DNA of 64,000 nt, taken from the NCBI RefSeq assembly GCF_001984105.1, contig NZ_MTQM01000009.1, forward strand, positions 372,001 to 436,000, written 5' to 3'. Every line of letters starts with the position of its first letter. Position 1 is the stretch's first letter. Source of the stretch: Microbacterium sp. CSI-V (GTDB lineage: Bacteria; Actinomycetota; Actinomycetes; Actinomycetales; Microbacteriaceae). Shown piece after piece: positions 18,321 to 27,311 of this stretch. A program made the translations under genes and the position numbers. The notes under the pieces are model-generated. The model saw only the letters and a list, made by a program, of their open reading frames with translations. It searched no databases and was not told where the DNA came from.

Positions 18321-19550
18321 TCACGCGGGGACGCCCGCGTTCCAGCTCTCCCAGCGCTCCATGAGCGTGCGGACCGCCGAGTGGAAGCGCTCGGTCGAGG
18401 CCCCGGGAGCCGTGTCGCCGAAGTAGTACCGCACCCAGTGGTCGAGGCGCGCGACGGCGTCGGGGTCGTCCAGCACCCGGTCGGCGCGTGCCACGATGTC
18501 GGCCGCGGACTCGGCATCCAGCCATTCGGCATCCGACAGGTACCCGGTGTCGTCCACGAGGGCCTCCGGGTCGACGGGCCGCGTGACCAGCAGTGGTCTC
18601 CCCGCGGCGAGCCGGTCGTACACCATCGCGGAGATGTCGACCACCGCGAGGTCGGCGGCGGCGAGTTGCCACCCGAGATCGGCCCCGGTGTCGTGCACGT
18701 GCTGGGCGGTCGGATCGGCGGCATTCGCGGCGCCGAGGGCGGCGACGATCCGATCGTTCGCCGCGCCGTAGGCCGCGTCGACCACGCCGGACCGCGGATG
18801 GGGTCGGTAGATCACCCGATGACGGCCGGTGGCGAGCAGTGCCGTCACCAGCGCTTCGCCGTGCGTGAGGATCGAGCCGTAGTGGGCAGCGGGACGATCC
18901 CCCTCCCACGTCGGGGCGTAGAGCACGACGCGGCGACCATCGGGCGTGTACGGCAGGTCGCCGGAGTAGTGGTCGGCCTGCGGACGGCCGATGGCGAATG
19001 TCCGGCGGTCGAGGTCGTAGTCCCAGAGCGTCCGGGACAGACGCGCCCGAGCGGCGTCACCGGCGACGAACGCGTAGTCGTACGCGGTGAACTGGTTGGT
19101 CGTCATGTACATCTTGTCGGACTCGCCGTGGTTGATGAACACGTGCCAGCGCCGCCCGTATCGGAACATCTGGAAGTTGCGGGTGTTCTGGTTGACGTAG
19201 AAGACGATCCGCACGTCCTGCTCGTCGAGCACCTGTTCGACGTCGCGCACCGTGGGGGCGTAGGCCACCGGCAGTGCGTCGTCGCGCAGCAGCGCGTCGG
19301 CGCCGCGGATCGAGCGGGCGATCACCACGACGGGCCACTCGCGCGCGAGCTCGCGAAGCGGTGCGTACCACTGGCGCATCTGGTACATGTTCACGGGGCC
19401 GTCGGCGAAGTAGACCGCGATGCGGAAGCGGTTCTGCGGCAGGGGTCCGCGTTCGGCGAGCGCTCGGCGGAGGTCGGTGCGCGCACGGCGGGTGGCCAGG
19501 GCCTTGCGGAGGAGCCCGACGGCGAGCCGGGCGTCGCGGGCGAGGGGCAT
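18321..19550 (-). CDS. CDP-glycerol glycerophosphotransferase-like protein (surface polymer)
   Basis: A 409-residue GT-B-type transferase like TagB/TagF. Three conserved blocks are visible: INHGESDKMY in place of the usual HGTPLK, VIYRPHPRSG, and VDISAMVYDRLAAGRPLL in place of TDYSS. Such enzymes add glycerol phosphate from CDP-glycerol to a teichoic-acid-like chain at the cytoplasmic membrane. The divergence of the first and third motifs suggests another acceptor or polyol than in the two homologues at 20694 and 22148. It is divergent from a glycosyltransferase gene, with 39 bp between starts. Confidence 0.8.
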   Translation of the reverse strand: MPLARDARLAVGLLRKALATRRARTDLRRALAERGPLPQNRFRIAVYFADGPVNMYQMRQWYAPLRELAREWPVVVIARSIRGADALLRDDALPVAYAPTVRDVEQVLDEQDVRIVFYVNQNTRNFQMFRYGRRWHVFINHGESDKMYMTTNQFTAYDYAFVAGDAARARLSRTLWDYDLDRRTFAIGRPQADHYSGDLPYTPDGRRVVLYAPTWEGDRPAAHYGSILTHGEALVTALLATGRHRVIYRPHPRSGVVDAAYGAANDRIVAALGAANAADPTAQHVHDTGADLGWQLAAADLAVVDISAMVYDRLAAGRPLLVTRPVDPEALVDDTGYLSDAEWLDAESAADIVARADRVLDDPDAVARLDHWVRYYFGDTAPGASTERFHSAVRTLMERWESWNAGVPA

Positions 19551-19556
19551 CCTTCC

Positions 19557-19562
19557 AGGGTA
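19557..19562 (-). promoter_or_regulatory. -10 element of the first CDP-glycerol transferase gene (leaderless)
   Basis: TACCCT on the minus strand lies 6 bases before the ATG at 19550, inside the 39-bp divergent gap. Confidence 0.5.
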
Positions 19563-19589
19563 CCGGCCAGGTCGGCGTGGAACGATGGA

Positions 19590-20678
19590 ATGATGCACCT
19601 CGCGACCCCCGGCCGCCGAGACGCGCCCGTTCCCCCCGACGACGCCGGCGTGAGCTTCGTCATGCCCGTCCTGAACGAAGAGCGGTACCTGCGCCGCGCG
19701 GTCGCCTCGACGCTGGCGCAGGACGTGCCGGGCCCGGTCGAGCTCGTGCTGGCGCTCGGGCCGTCCACGGATGCCAGCGACGAGATCGCCCGCGAGATCG
19801 CCGCCGTGGACCCCCGGGTGGTGCTGGTGGACAACCCCGCCGCCGATATCCCGGTGGGGCTGAACCTCGCGATCGGTCGGAGCCGCTTCGCCACGGTCGT
19901 GCGGGTGGACGCGCACTCCGAGCTGCGGCCCGGATACGCGCGACGCGCCTTGGCGACGCTCCGGCGTACGCGCGCGGCGAACGTCGGCGGGGTGATGCGG
20001 GCGGACGGACGCTCCCCGTTCCAGCGCGCGGTCGCCCGCGCCTACAACTCCCCCGTCGGCCTCGGGGGCGGGGCGTACCACGGAGGCACCGAGGAAGGGC
20101 CGGCGGAGTCGGCGTACCTGGGAGTGTTCCGGCGCAGTGTGCTAGAGGAGGTGGGCGGGTTCGACGAGACCCTCCGCCGCGGCGAGGACTGGGAGCTGAA
20201 CCTGCGCATCCGCCGCGCCGGCTACCGCGTGTGGTTCGATCCGGCGCTGTCGGTGGTCTATTGGCCGCGGGAGAGCTGGACGCGACTGGTGCGGCAGTTC
20301 CGGGCGACGGGCGCGTGGCGCGGCGAACTCGTACGGCGCTACGGTCGGCGCAACTCCCTGCGCTTCTTCGCTCCCCCGGCACTCGTCGGTGCGGCCGCAC
20401 TGTCGCTCGTCGTCGCCGTCGCGCAGGCTCTCGGGATCGTGCGCTCCCCCGCGGCCCACGCGGTGCATGTGCCCGTCGCCGCGTACGGGGTGCTCGTCGC
20501 CGTCGTCGCCCTGGGGCGCGGCGGAGGCCGGGGATGGCGCGATCGCGCCTGGACTGCGGCCGTCCTGCCCTCGATGCACCTGCCCTGGGGAGCCGGGTTC
20601 CTCTGGGGTGTCGCGCGCGGAGCCCGCGACACCGTCGACACCTCGCGGCTCGACGGCCGCAATACGCCTCTGCCCTGA
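19590..20678 (+). CDS. Family 2 glycosyltransferase with C-terminal membrane helices
   Basis: A 362-residue GT-A enzyme. VSFVMPVLNEERYLRRAVAS opens the nucleotide-sugar domain, VVRVDAHSELRPGY contains the DxD-type metal motif (D-A-H), and RRGEDWELNLRIRRAGYRVW carries the catalytic ED and the QxxRW-like region. Two hydrophobic helices near the end (ALVGAAALSLVVAVAQAL and VPVAAYGVLVAVVALG) anchor it in the membrane, as in exopolysaccharide transferases of the ExoA type. ATG codons at 19590 and 19593 are both possible. It is divergent from one CDP-glycerol transferase and convergent with another, so it probably works on the same polymer. Confidence 0.85.
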   Translation: MMHLATPGRRDAPVPPDDAGVSFVMPVLNEERYLRRAVASTLAQDVPGPVELVLALGPSTDASDEIAREIAAVDPRVVLVDNPAADIPVGLNLAIGRSRFATVVRVDAHSELRPGYARRALATLRRTRAANVGGVMRADGRSPFQRAVARAYNSPVGLGGGAYHGGTEEGPAESAYLGVFRRSVLEEVGGFDETLRRGEDWELNLRIRRAGYRVWFDPALSVVYWPRESWTRLVRQFRATGAWRGELVRRYGRRNSLRFFAPPALVGAAALSLVVAVAQALGIVRSPAAHAVHVPVAAYGVLVAVVALGRGGGRGWRDRAWTAAVLPSMHLPWGAGFLWGVARGARDTVDTSRLDGRNTPLP

Positions 20679-20693
20679 GCAGCGGCATCCGCC

Positions 20694-22151
20694 TCATTCC
20701 CGGGCGACGAATCCCTGGTCGAGGAGTCGGGCGACGACCCGCTCCGCCGCCCGACCGTCCTCGCGCGCGACGAACACGCGCTGGAACCGCTCGTAGCGTT
20801 CGCGGAAGATCGCCGGGTCGACCTCCGCGATCGCCCGCTCGAGGTCGTCCTGCGACCGCACGACCGGTCCGGGGGCGGCATCCAGCAGATCGAAGTAGAA
20901 CCCGCGCAGCTCTCCGCGATAGTGCTCGAGGTCGGGCACGAGGAAGTACATCGGTTTGCCGGTGATGGCGAAGTCGAACATCACCGACGAGTAGTCGGTG
21001 ATGAGGGCGTCGGATGCCGCGAGCAGCCGCGCCGTGTCCGGGTAACCGGTGACGTCGACGACGCGCGGCCCGCGCGAGTCCTCGCCCGGGTGGAGCGTCC
21101 GGGTATGGCCGCGGACGAGCACCACGGCATCCGTGGCCCGTGCCAGGGCGGACGGATCGAGGAAGTCGACGATCGCCTCCCGGTCGTCGCGCCACGTCGG
21201 GGCGTAGAGGAGGACACGCTCGTCCGCCCCGATGCCGAGCGCGCGGCGCGTCGCGGTGCCGTCGTCGGTCCGAAGGACGTCGTTGCGCGGATACCCCTCG
21301 ATCCACACGGGGCGCCGCAGGAACGCGTACGCACGGGAGAGGAGCCGCGCCGCGTAGGGACTCTGCGCGAGCAGCACGTCCCAGCGCCGGCTCTCGCGGA
21401 GAACGGCCAGTGTCCTCCGCGGATCGAAGCCGGGGCGGTGGAGCGCGAGACGCTTCAGGGGTGTGCCGTGCCAGGTCTGCAGCACACGCTGACCGGGCTT
21501 GCGGACGAACTTCCTACGCAGCCAGTCGTTGACGACGAGCAGTCGGGATGCCGCCCGGGCACGCCACCATTCGGGGCTGCCCTCCACCACGGCGACGGCC
21601 CCGGGGGGAACGTGCACCGACAGGTCGACGACGCTCCAGTAGCGCGTGACGACGGGGGCCACGCGCGCGAGCTCCCGGTCGATGGCGAGCGGGTTGCAGC
21701 CGGCAGTGCGCCCGTAGAAGCTCTCGAAGAACACCGCGTTCTCGAGCGGCTGCCGGGAGGTCGCGTACCGCCGTTCGAGCGCGGCCTGCCCTTCGCCGGA
21801 GTCGTAGGCGGGATCGACCGGCGGACCGACCCGCAGCCATCGGCCATCCCAGTCCGCCCGGAGCCCCGGAAGTTGCGTGAGGGGCAGCGATGCCGCGGGC
21901 GGCGCGGCATCCGTCGCCTCCCCCGGTTCGATGCGCAGCCGGTATTCGCCCGTGGGAAGCGGTAGCTCGGGTCCGCCCCACCGAGCCGCGCGGAGGGGGA
22001 GCTCGGCCCGCCAGGTCCGTCCGCGTCCGTGCAGGCGCCCAGTGACGCGGGCGCGCGGACCCTCGAGCGTCACGCCCGTCGGCCGCGGTCCCGTTCCGGA
22101 GATCTCGAGCACGGCGCGCCCGTCGTCGTGGAGGAAGCGCACGTCGGTCAT
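20694..22151 (-). CDS. CDP-glycerol glycerophosphotransferase, TagF-like, with N-terminal beta domain
   Basis: A 485-residue protein. Residues about 1-110 form a beta-rich domain of unknown role (ISGTGPRPTGVTLEG, LPTGEYRLRIEPG). The rest is a CDP-glycerol transferase with all canonical motifs: LQTWHGTPLKRL, LLYAPTWRDD, VLVRGHTRTLHPG and LITDYSSVMFDFAITGKP. It is expected to polymerise glycerol or ribitol phosphate. The start at 22151 overlaps the stop of the upstream gene by ATGA, so the two are translationally coupled. Confidence 0.88.
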   Translation of the reverse strand: MTDVRFLHDDGRAVLEISGTGPRPTGVTLEGPRARVTGRLHGRGRTWRAELPLRAARWGGPELPLPTGEYRLRIEPGEATDAAPPAASLPLTQLPGLRADWDGRWLRVGPPVDPAYDSGEGQAALERRYATSRQPLENAVFFESFYGRTAGCNPLAIDRELARVAPVVTRYWSVVDLSVHVPPGAVAVVEGSPEWWRARAASRLLVVNDWLRRKFVRKPGQRVLQTWHGTPLKRLALHRPGFDPRRTLAVLRESRRWDVLLAQSPYAARLLSRAYAFLRRPVWIEGYPRNDVLRTDDGTATRRALGIGADERVLLYAPTWRDDREAIVDFLDPSALARATDAVVLVRGHTRTLHPGEDSRGPRVVDVTGYPDTARLLAASDALITDYSSVMFDFAITGKPMYFLVPDLEHYRGELRGFYFDLLDAAPGPVVRSQDDLERAIAEVDPAIFRERYERFQRVFVAREDGRAAERVVARLLDQGFVARE

Positions 22152-23407
22152 GGGATGGTCCTCCTCGGGGGCGCCGCGAAGCGACGAGCGGTCAGTCGGG
22201 CGCGGATCGCGCGGTGGACCCGCTCGGCATTGCGCCCGTCGTGGTGAACGTGCACGCTCGCGCTCAGCCGGCGCGAGGCCTCCACAGCGTCGGTCGGATC
22301 GTCCAGGATGCCGTCGAGCCGGGCGAGCGCGGCTTCCCACGTTCGCGGGACGTCGTCGCCGGCGACGTCGCGGTATCGGCCGTAGACACCCCGGCGCGCG
22401 GTGTACGCCTCGACGTCGGGGGCGAAGAACACCACCGGGAGCGGAACGAGTCCGGCGTCGAAGGCGAGCGAGGAGAAGTCGGTGACGAGGGCGGCGAAAG
22501 CCGGCAGCAGCGGAGTGACGTCGGCGACGCGGTCACTTCCGAGCATCTTCACGCGCTCGCTCGTGAGGCGGTACTCCCCCGCTCCGAGCGGGTGGGGTCG
22601 CACGAACAGCACGGCGTCGTGGTGCGCCAGCACCGCGTCGATGCGATCCGCGTCGGAGGTCGTGGGGATCGCCGGGTCGACATCGCCGTCGCGCCAGGTC
22701 GGGGCGTAGAGCACCAGGCGCCGATCACCGAGATCGGTGCCCGTCACGGCGGCGAGCGCGTCGCGCGCTACGCTGCGCCGCTCGTCGGCGGTGCCTTGAG
22801 AGAGCACGTCGACCCGCGGCTCCCCGGTCACGGGCACCCGCGCGTCGTCGAGACCGAACGCGCTCTCCAGGCGTCCGCGGACGAGATGCGAGGCGGCGGG
22901 GAGCAGGGAGATCTGGCGCATGGTGCGCCGGTACAGCACGGCCAGGAGCCGCGTGACGGCGCGAGACCCCGGCAGCAGGGCACTGCGGGTCGTCTCGGGC
23001 GAATCCAGACCGATGCGCTTGAGCGGGATCCCGTGCCACAGCTGCACCATGAACGCGCCCGCCACCGCGTAGCGGTTGACGTCTCCGAAGCCGTGGGTCA
23101 CCACGACCACACGCGCTCGGGCCGTCGCCCACAGACCCCGCAGCGAATCGCGCCGGAGGGAGGGGATGCCGAGCCTCTCGGCCTCCTGCATCTGACCCTC
23201 GTCGGCGACGAGCCACATCGTCCGCTCGCCCGCGGCATCCGCCACGCGCCAGAGGGCCAGGGCACCGTCGGCCACGCCGACCGCGCAGCCGAACACCCAG
23301 CGCTCCCGCGAACGCGGGACCACCGCGGTCAGCAGTCGCCCCGCGAGATACAGCGGAATGCGCCGGAGTTTTCGCGCATTCCCCGCACCGAACGAGAAAG
23401 ACGCCAC
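22148..23407 (-). CDS. CDP-glycerol glycerophosphotransferase, TagB-like
   Basis: A 419-residue transferase with MVQLWHGIPLKRIG, RLVLYAPTWRDGD, AVLFVRPHPLG and LVTDFSSLAFDAGLVPLP, the family's three motifs. An N-terminal helix (RIPLYLAGRLLTAVV) may bind the membrane. It likely primes or extends a polyol-phosphate chain together with the coupled downstream gene. Translation begins at GTG 23407. This start codon lies inside the stem of the htrA terminator and its -10 element lies in the terminator loop. Confidence 0.87.
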   Translation of the reverse strand: MASFSFGAGNARKLRRIPLYLAGRLLTAVVPRSRERWVFGCAVGVADGALALWRVADAAGERTMWLVADEGQMQEAERLGIPSLRRDSLRGLWATARARVVVVTHGFGDVNRYAVAGAFMVQLWHGIPLKRIGLDSPETTRSALLPGSRAVTRLLAVLYRRTMRQISLLPAASHLVRGRLESAFGLDDARVPVTGEPRVDVLSQGTADERRSVARDALAAVTGTDLGDRRLVLYAPTWRDGDVDPAIPTTSDADRIDAVLAHHDAVLFVRPHPLGAGEYRLTSERVKMLGSDRVADVTPLLPAFAALVTDFSSLAFDAGLVPLPVVFFAPDVEAYTARRGVYGRYRDVAGDDVPRTWEAALARLDGILDDPTDAVEASRRLSASVHVHHDGRNAERVHRAIRARLTARRFAAPPRRTIP

Positions 23408-23434
23408 CCCGCGAGCCTATCGCGGGGTGGCGTC
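23400..23434 (-). terminator. htrA intrinsic terminator overlapping the next gene's start
   Basis: Perfect 14-bp arms GACGCCACCCCGCG (23400-23413) and CGCGGGGTGGCGTC (23421-23434) around a 7-base loop. Read on the minus strand, it follows the htrA stop and is trailed by TTTCTC. The 23407 GTG start codon sits in the distal arm. Confidence 0.75.
23414..23419 (-). promoter_or_regulatory. -10 element of the TagB-like gene, within the terminator loop
   Basis: TAGGCT on the minus strand lies 6 bases before GTG 23407 and exactly within the loop of the htrA terminator. Confidence 0.5.
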
Positions 23435-23447
23435 CGGAGCGGAGGGC

Positions 23448-25100
23448 TCAGCTGGCGGGCATCGAGCCCAGCGTCACCTGAGCGGTGGCCTGCTTGCCGC
23501 CGCGGAGGTAGGTCACCGTGGCCTCGGACCCCGCGGCGAGCGCGCGCACCTGCGCCGTGAGGTCCACGGAGCTGGTGACGGGGATGCCGTTGAACTCGGT
23601 GATCACGTCGCCCTTCTGCAGACCGCCGGCCTGGGCGGCGCCCCCGGCGGTGACCTCGGCGACGTAGGCACCGGTGGTCGTCGCGCCCTGGATGGATGCG
23701 GCGTCCTGGACGCTCGCGCCGAGCAGGCCGTGGGTCGCCGAGCCGTTGTCGATGATCTCCTGCGAGACGCGCTTGGCGATGTCGGAGGGGATCGAGAATC
23801 CGACGCCGATGTTGCCCGACTGACCGCTCGACGACGAGGACGAGCCGGCGCTCGCGATCGCGACGTTGATGCCGATCAGCTTGCCCTCGTCGTCCACGAG
23901 CGCGCCACCGGAGTTGCCGGGGTTGATCGCGGCATCCGTCTGGATGACGGCGATCTTGATCGTCTGGGTCGTCTGCGTGCTCTGCTGGCCCTGACCGAAA
24001 TCGAAGAAGAACGGGCTCTCTCCGCTGCCCTGGCCGCCCTGGCTGCCCTCGCTCGAGTCCGAGCTGTCGCTCGGCGCCGCGGACGACGCGACCTCGATGG
24101 AGCGGTTCAAGGCACTCACGATGCCGGTGGTCACGGTGTTCGCAAGGCCCAGGGGTGCGCCGACCGCGATCGTGTTGTCACCCACGTTGAGCTTCGACGA
24201 GTCCGCCCACTCGATCGGGGTCAGGTTCGAGGCGTTCTCGAGCTTGATCACGGCGAGGTCGTAGGTGGGGTCGGTGCCGACGAGCTTCGCGGCGTACACC
24301 CGCCCGTCGGACGTGGTGACGGAGAGTGTGGTGTTGCCGCTCTGGCCGTCGAGGGTGACGACGTGCGTGTTGGTCAGGACGTATCCGTCGTCGCTCAGGA
24401 TGACACCGGATCCGGTGCCCCCCGAGGTTCCCGCGGTCGCGCTGATCGTGACGACGCTCGGTACGACCTTGGCGGCCACGGCGGCCGTGGCGTTGACGTC
24501 GCTCGGGTCGTTGACGGTGATCGCCGTGGGCCCCGAGGCCGTCGCACCGTTGGACCCGCCCCACAGGGCCAGACCGGCGTAGGTACCGCCGAGGCCGGCC
24601 CCGCCGCCGACGAGCGCCGCGGCGATCAGGAGGGCGGCGATCTTAGTGCCGGAGCTTTTCTTGCGCGGCTTGGCCACCTCGGATTCGGGGAGCGTCAGCG
24701 TCGGGTGCGTGCCGTAGGTCCCCGTCGCGGCGGGCCCGAACGCCTGCCCGGTGGGGGTGGTCGCGCCGCTCGGCGCAGAGGCGTACCCGTGGGCGTGCGG
24801 CGCCGGGTTCTGCGGGGTTCCGTAGTGCGCCGTCGTCGGCTGGTGCGGCGCGGCGGGCTGCGACGCGGTGGGCGCCTGACCGGCGGCGGGGGCCTGCGCG
24901 GGCGGCGGCCACGCCGCGGCGGCGTCGGCCGGCGAGCGGGTCGGAACCGGCGGCGCCGCCGGGGTGGACTCCGCGGCGGGTGCGACCGGGGTCGCGTCGG
25001 CGGCGGGGGTGGTCTCGTGCGACGCGGGGACCGCGCCCTGCGCGGCGGCGTCGCTGGTGGGGCGGTTGTCCTCGGGACGGTCGTCCGTGGTGTCGCTCAT
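23448..25100 (-). CDS. Membrane-anchored HtrA-type serine protease with PDZ domain
   Basis: A 550-residue S1C protease. Residues 1-150 are a cytoplasmic, disordered, Pro/Ala/Thr-rich segment; one transmembrane helix follows (about 154-175, KIAALLIAAALVGGGAGL). The trypsin-like domain is extracytoplasmic, with the triad H246 (TNTHVV), D281 (YDLAVIK) and S397 (NPGNSGGAL). A Ser/Gly-rich loop, SSDSSEGSQGGQGSGESPF, is inserted between D281 and S397. A PDZ domain ends the protein (GLQKGDVITEFNGIPV). It would degrade or sense misfolded envelope proteins. AAGGAG at 25107-25112, 6 bases before the ATG, supports this start. It is divergent from the aminotransferase gene across 189 bp. Confidence 0.93.
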   Translation of the reverse strand: MSDTTDDRPEDNRPTSDAAAQGAVPASHETTPAADATPVAPAAESTPAAPPVPTRSPADAAAAWPPPAQAPAAGQAPTASQPAAPHQPTTAHYGTPQNPAPHAHGYASAPSGATTPTGQAFGPAATGTYGTHPTLTLPESEVAKPRKKSSGTKIAALLIAAALVGGGAGLGGTYAGLALWGGSNGATASGPTAITVNDPSDVNATAAVAAKVVPSVVTISATAGTSGGTGSGVILSDDGYVLTNTHVVTLDGQSGNTTLSVTTSDGRVYAAKLVGTDPTYDLAVIKLENASNLTPIEWADSSKLNVGDNTIAVGAPLGLANTVTTGIVSALNRSIEVASSAAPSDSSDSSEGSQGGQGSGESPFFFDFGQGQQSTQTTQTIKIAVIQTDAAINPGNSGGALVDDEGKLIGINVAIASAGSSSSSSGQSGNIGVGFSIPSDIAKRVSQEIIDNGSATHGLLGASVQDAASIQGATTTGAYVAEVTAGGAAQAGGLQKGDVITEFNGIPVTSSVDLTAQVRALAAGSEATVTYLRGGKQATAQVTLGSMPAS

Positions 25101-25289
25101 GTGATGCTCCTTCTTCCAGGCGAGATCAACCATGACCCCGGATGCTGTGCGGTTCCTATGACGCGGGTGAGTCCGATCTATCAGAGTCGCAGGAACGGAA
25201 TGCGGGGTCCTGCGCGGGGGCCGCTCCGCTACGGTGAGAGGGTTTCGGCCCGGCGGTTCCCGCCCCCTCTCCCCGAAGGCATCCGCATC

Positions 25290-26495
25290 ATGCACGACCT
25301 CCCCGGCGCCTGGCGCCGCACCGCGCTCGGCGCGGGCCTCATCGCCCCCGACGGCACCTCGGTTCCGACGATCTTCGCCGAGATGACGGCTCTGGCCGCC
25401 TCGACCGGTGCCCTCAACCTCGGTCAGGGCTTCCCCGACGAGGACGGACCCGACGTGGTCCTCGAGGCCGCGCGGCGCGCGATCGCGGACGGCGTGAACC
25501 AGTACGCGCCCGGCCGAGGCTTTCCCGACCTGTTGACGGCGATCGCCGAACACCAGCAGCGCTTCTACGGCATCGAGCTCGACCCGTCCCGGCAGGTGCT
25601 GGTGACGGTGGGAGCCACCGAGGCCCTCTCGTCCACCCTTCTCGCGCTCATCGACGGCCCGGACGACGAGGTCGTCGTCTTCGAGCCGTACTACGACTCC
25701 TACGCCGCGTGTGTGGCCCTGGCGGGCGCGCGGCTCGTCCCCGTGCCCCTGCGCTGGCCGGATTTCCAACCCGACCTCGAGGTACTGGCATCCGCCGTCA
25801 CGGACCGGACGCGCGTGATCCTCGTGAACGACCCTCACAATCCGACGGGTTCGGTGTTCTCCCGCGAGGTCCTCGACGAGGTCATCCGTCTCGCGCATCG
25901 GCACGACGCGATCATCGTGACCGACGAGGTGTACGAGCACCTGGTCTTCGACGGCCCTCACGTCCCCATCGCCACCCTCCCGGGCGCGGCGGAGCGCACG
26001 CTCTCCATCTCGTCGGCGGGCAAGACGTTCTCGCTCACGGGCTGGAAGACCGGATGGGTCACCGGTCCCGCCGAACTCGTGTCCGCGGTGCTGGCCGTGA
26101 AGCAGTTCCTCACCTACGTGGGCGGTTCACCGTTCCAGCCGGCGATCGCGGCGGGCCTGCGGCTTCCCGAGACGTTCTTCGCCTCGGTGGCCGGCGAGAT
26201 GAAGGCGAAGGCGGATCTCCTGGGCACGGGGCTGCGCGCCGCCGGCTTCGACGTCAGCACTCCCGGGGGCTCGTATTTCACGGTCGTGGATGCCGCTCCC
26301 CTCGGCGCCACGGACGCCGATGCGTTCTGCCGCGAGCTGCCCGCGCGGGCGGGCGTCGTCGGCATCCCGCTCACGGCTTTCGCGTCGCCGGACCACCGAG
26401 CCGACTACGCCACGCTCGTGCGCTTCGCCGCGTGCAAGCGCGTGGACGTGCTCACCGACGCGGTGGAACGCCTCTCCGCCCTGGCACGGGGCTGA
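25290..26495 (+). CDS. Class I/II PLP-dependent aminotransferase (DapC/kynurenine aminotransferase-like)
   Basis: A 401-residue fold-type I aminotransferase. ALNLGQGFPDEDGPD is the N-terminal substrate loop typical of the DapC/kynurenine-aminotransferase subgroup. NDPHNPTGSVFSREVLDEV supplies the PLP-contacting Asn, and K245 in SSAGKTFSLTGWKTGWV forms the Schiff base. The C-terminal VRFAACKR holds the arginine that binds the substrate carboxylate. It could be succinyl-diaminopimelate aminotransferase, a glutamine/methionine transaminase or a cysteine-conjugate lyase; context does not decide. Upstream, TACGGT at 25230-25235 is a possible -10, giving a leader of about 48 bases. Confidence 0.88.
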   Translation: MHDLPGAWRRTALGAGLIAPDGTSVPTIFAEMTALAASTGALNLGQGFPDEDGPDVVLEAARRAIADGVNQYAPGRGFPDLLTAIAEHQQRFYGIELDPSRQVLVTVGATEALSSTLLALIDGPDDEVVVFEPYYDSYAACVALAGARLVPVPLRWPDFQPDLEVLASAVTDRTRVILVNDPHNPTGSVFSREVLDEVIRLAHRHDAIIVTDEVYEHLVFDGPHVPIATLPGAAERTLSISSAGKTFSLTGWKTGWVTGPAELVSAVLAVKQFLTYVGGSPFQPAIAAGLRLPETFFASVAGEMKAKADLLGTGLRAAGFDVSTPGGSYFTVVDAAPLGATDADAFCRELPARAGVVGIPLTAFASPDHRADYATLVRFAACKRVDVLTDAVERLSALARG

Positions 26496-26504
26496 CCGCG
26501 GGCG

Positions 26505-27311
26505 TCAGCGCGGGGTGACCCGGAACCGACGCAGGTCGAGCGCCGGGTTCACGCGCCGCACCCGGGCGATCGCGCCGGGATCGATGTGGGCGACGACGAC
26601 GTCGGTGGCCGTCCCGATCGTGGCGAGGGCGACGCCCTGCGGGTCGATGACCGTCGAGTGACCGACCCCGAGCGGCGGCGGGTGGTCGGCGCCGGCGACG
26701 AAGAACGTGTTCTCGATCGCGCGCGCCGTGAGCAGCGTCATCCAGTGGTGCTCCTTCAGCGGGCCGCGCACCCACTCCGCAGGAACGAGCGCCACGTCCA
26801 CCCCCGCGTCGGCGAGGGTCCTCGCCACCTCGGGGAAGCGCAGGTCGTAGCAGGTCATGAGGCCGAAGCGCAGACCGTCCACCTCGAAGGTCTCGGGAGG
26901 CGCGATCTCGCCGGGGGCCACCCAGTCCGACTCACGCTGACCGAACGCGTCGTAGAGATGCAGCTTGCGATACACGGCCCGGATGCCGGCGCCCCCGACG
27001 GCCACGACGGCATTGCGCACGCGGCGCCCGTCGTCGGCCCGCTCCACGAGCCCCGCGACGAGCACGACGTCCAACTCGGTGGCGAGGGCCTGTAGTGCGC
27101 TCGTGAACGGACCGCCCAGGTCTTCGGCGTTCTCGGAGAGCGACGCGTCGAACGGGTCGACGAAGTAGCTGGAGTACTCGGGGAACACGATCACCCGGGC
27201 GCCGCGGGCGGCGGCCGTGCGGGCGAGGTCGCCGATGGCATCCAGGTTGGTCTGCTTCGACACGGTCGGGGCGAACTGCGCCACCGCCACTCCCACGCTG
27301 TCGTGCGTCAT
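26505..27311 (-). CDS. Carbon-nitrogen hydrolase (nitrilase superfamily)
   Basis: A 268-residue amidase of the nitrilase superfamily. The catalytic Glu-Lys-Cys triad is visible as VIVFPEYSSYF, YRKLHLYDAFGQRESDWVAPG and FGLMTCYDLRFPE. The KLHLYDAFG block is typical of omega-amidase/Nit2-like enzymes, which hydrolyse the oxo-amides produced by glutamine transaminases. The convergent aminotransferase 9 bp away could supply such a product, which is an inference from context. It starts inside the end of the DUF6328 gene (ATGA overlap). Confidence 0.88.
   Translation of the reverse strand: MTHDSVGVAVAQFAPTVSKQTNLDAIGDLARTAAARGARVIVFPEYSSYFVDPFDASLSENAEDLGGPFTSALQALATELDVVLVAGLVERADDGRRVRNAVVAVGGAGIRAVYRKLHLYDAFGQRESDWVAPGEIAPPETFEVDGLRFGLMTCYDLRFPEVARTLADAGVDVALVPAEWVRGPLKEHHWMTLLTARAIENTFFVAGADHPPPLGVGHSTVIDPQGVALATIGTATDVVVAHIDPGAIARVRRVNPALDLRRFRVTPR

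Noticed and set aside
23358..26495. A 1045-codon frame suggesting a fusion upstream of the aminotransferase
   Set aside because: The part before 25290 lies antisense to htrA. The aminotransferase fold begins at MHDLPGAWRR, and homologues begin there.
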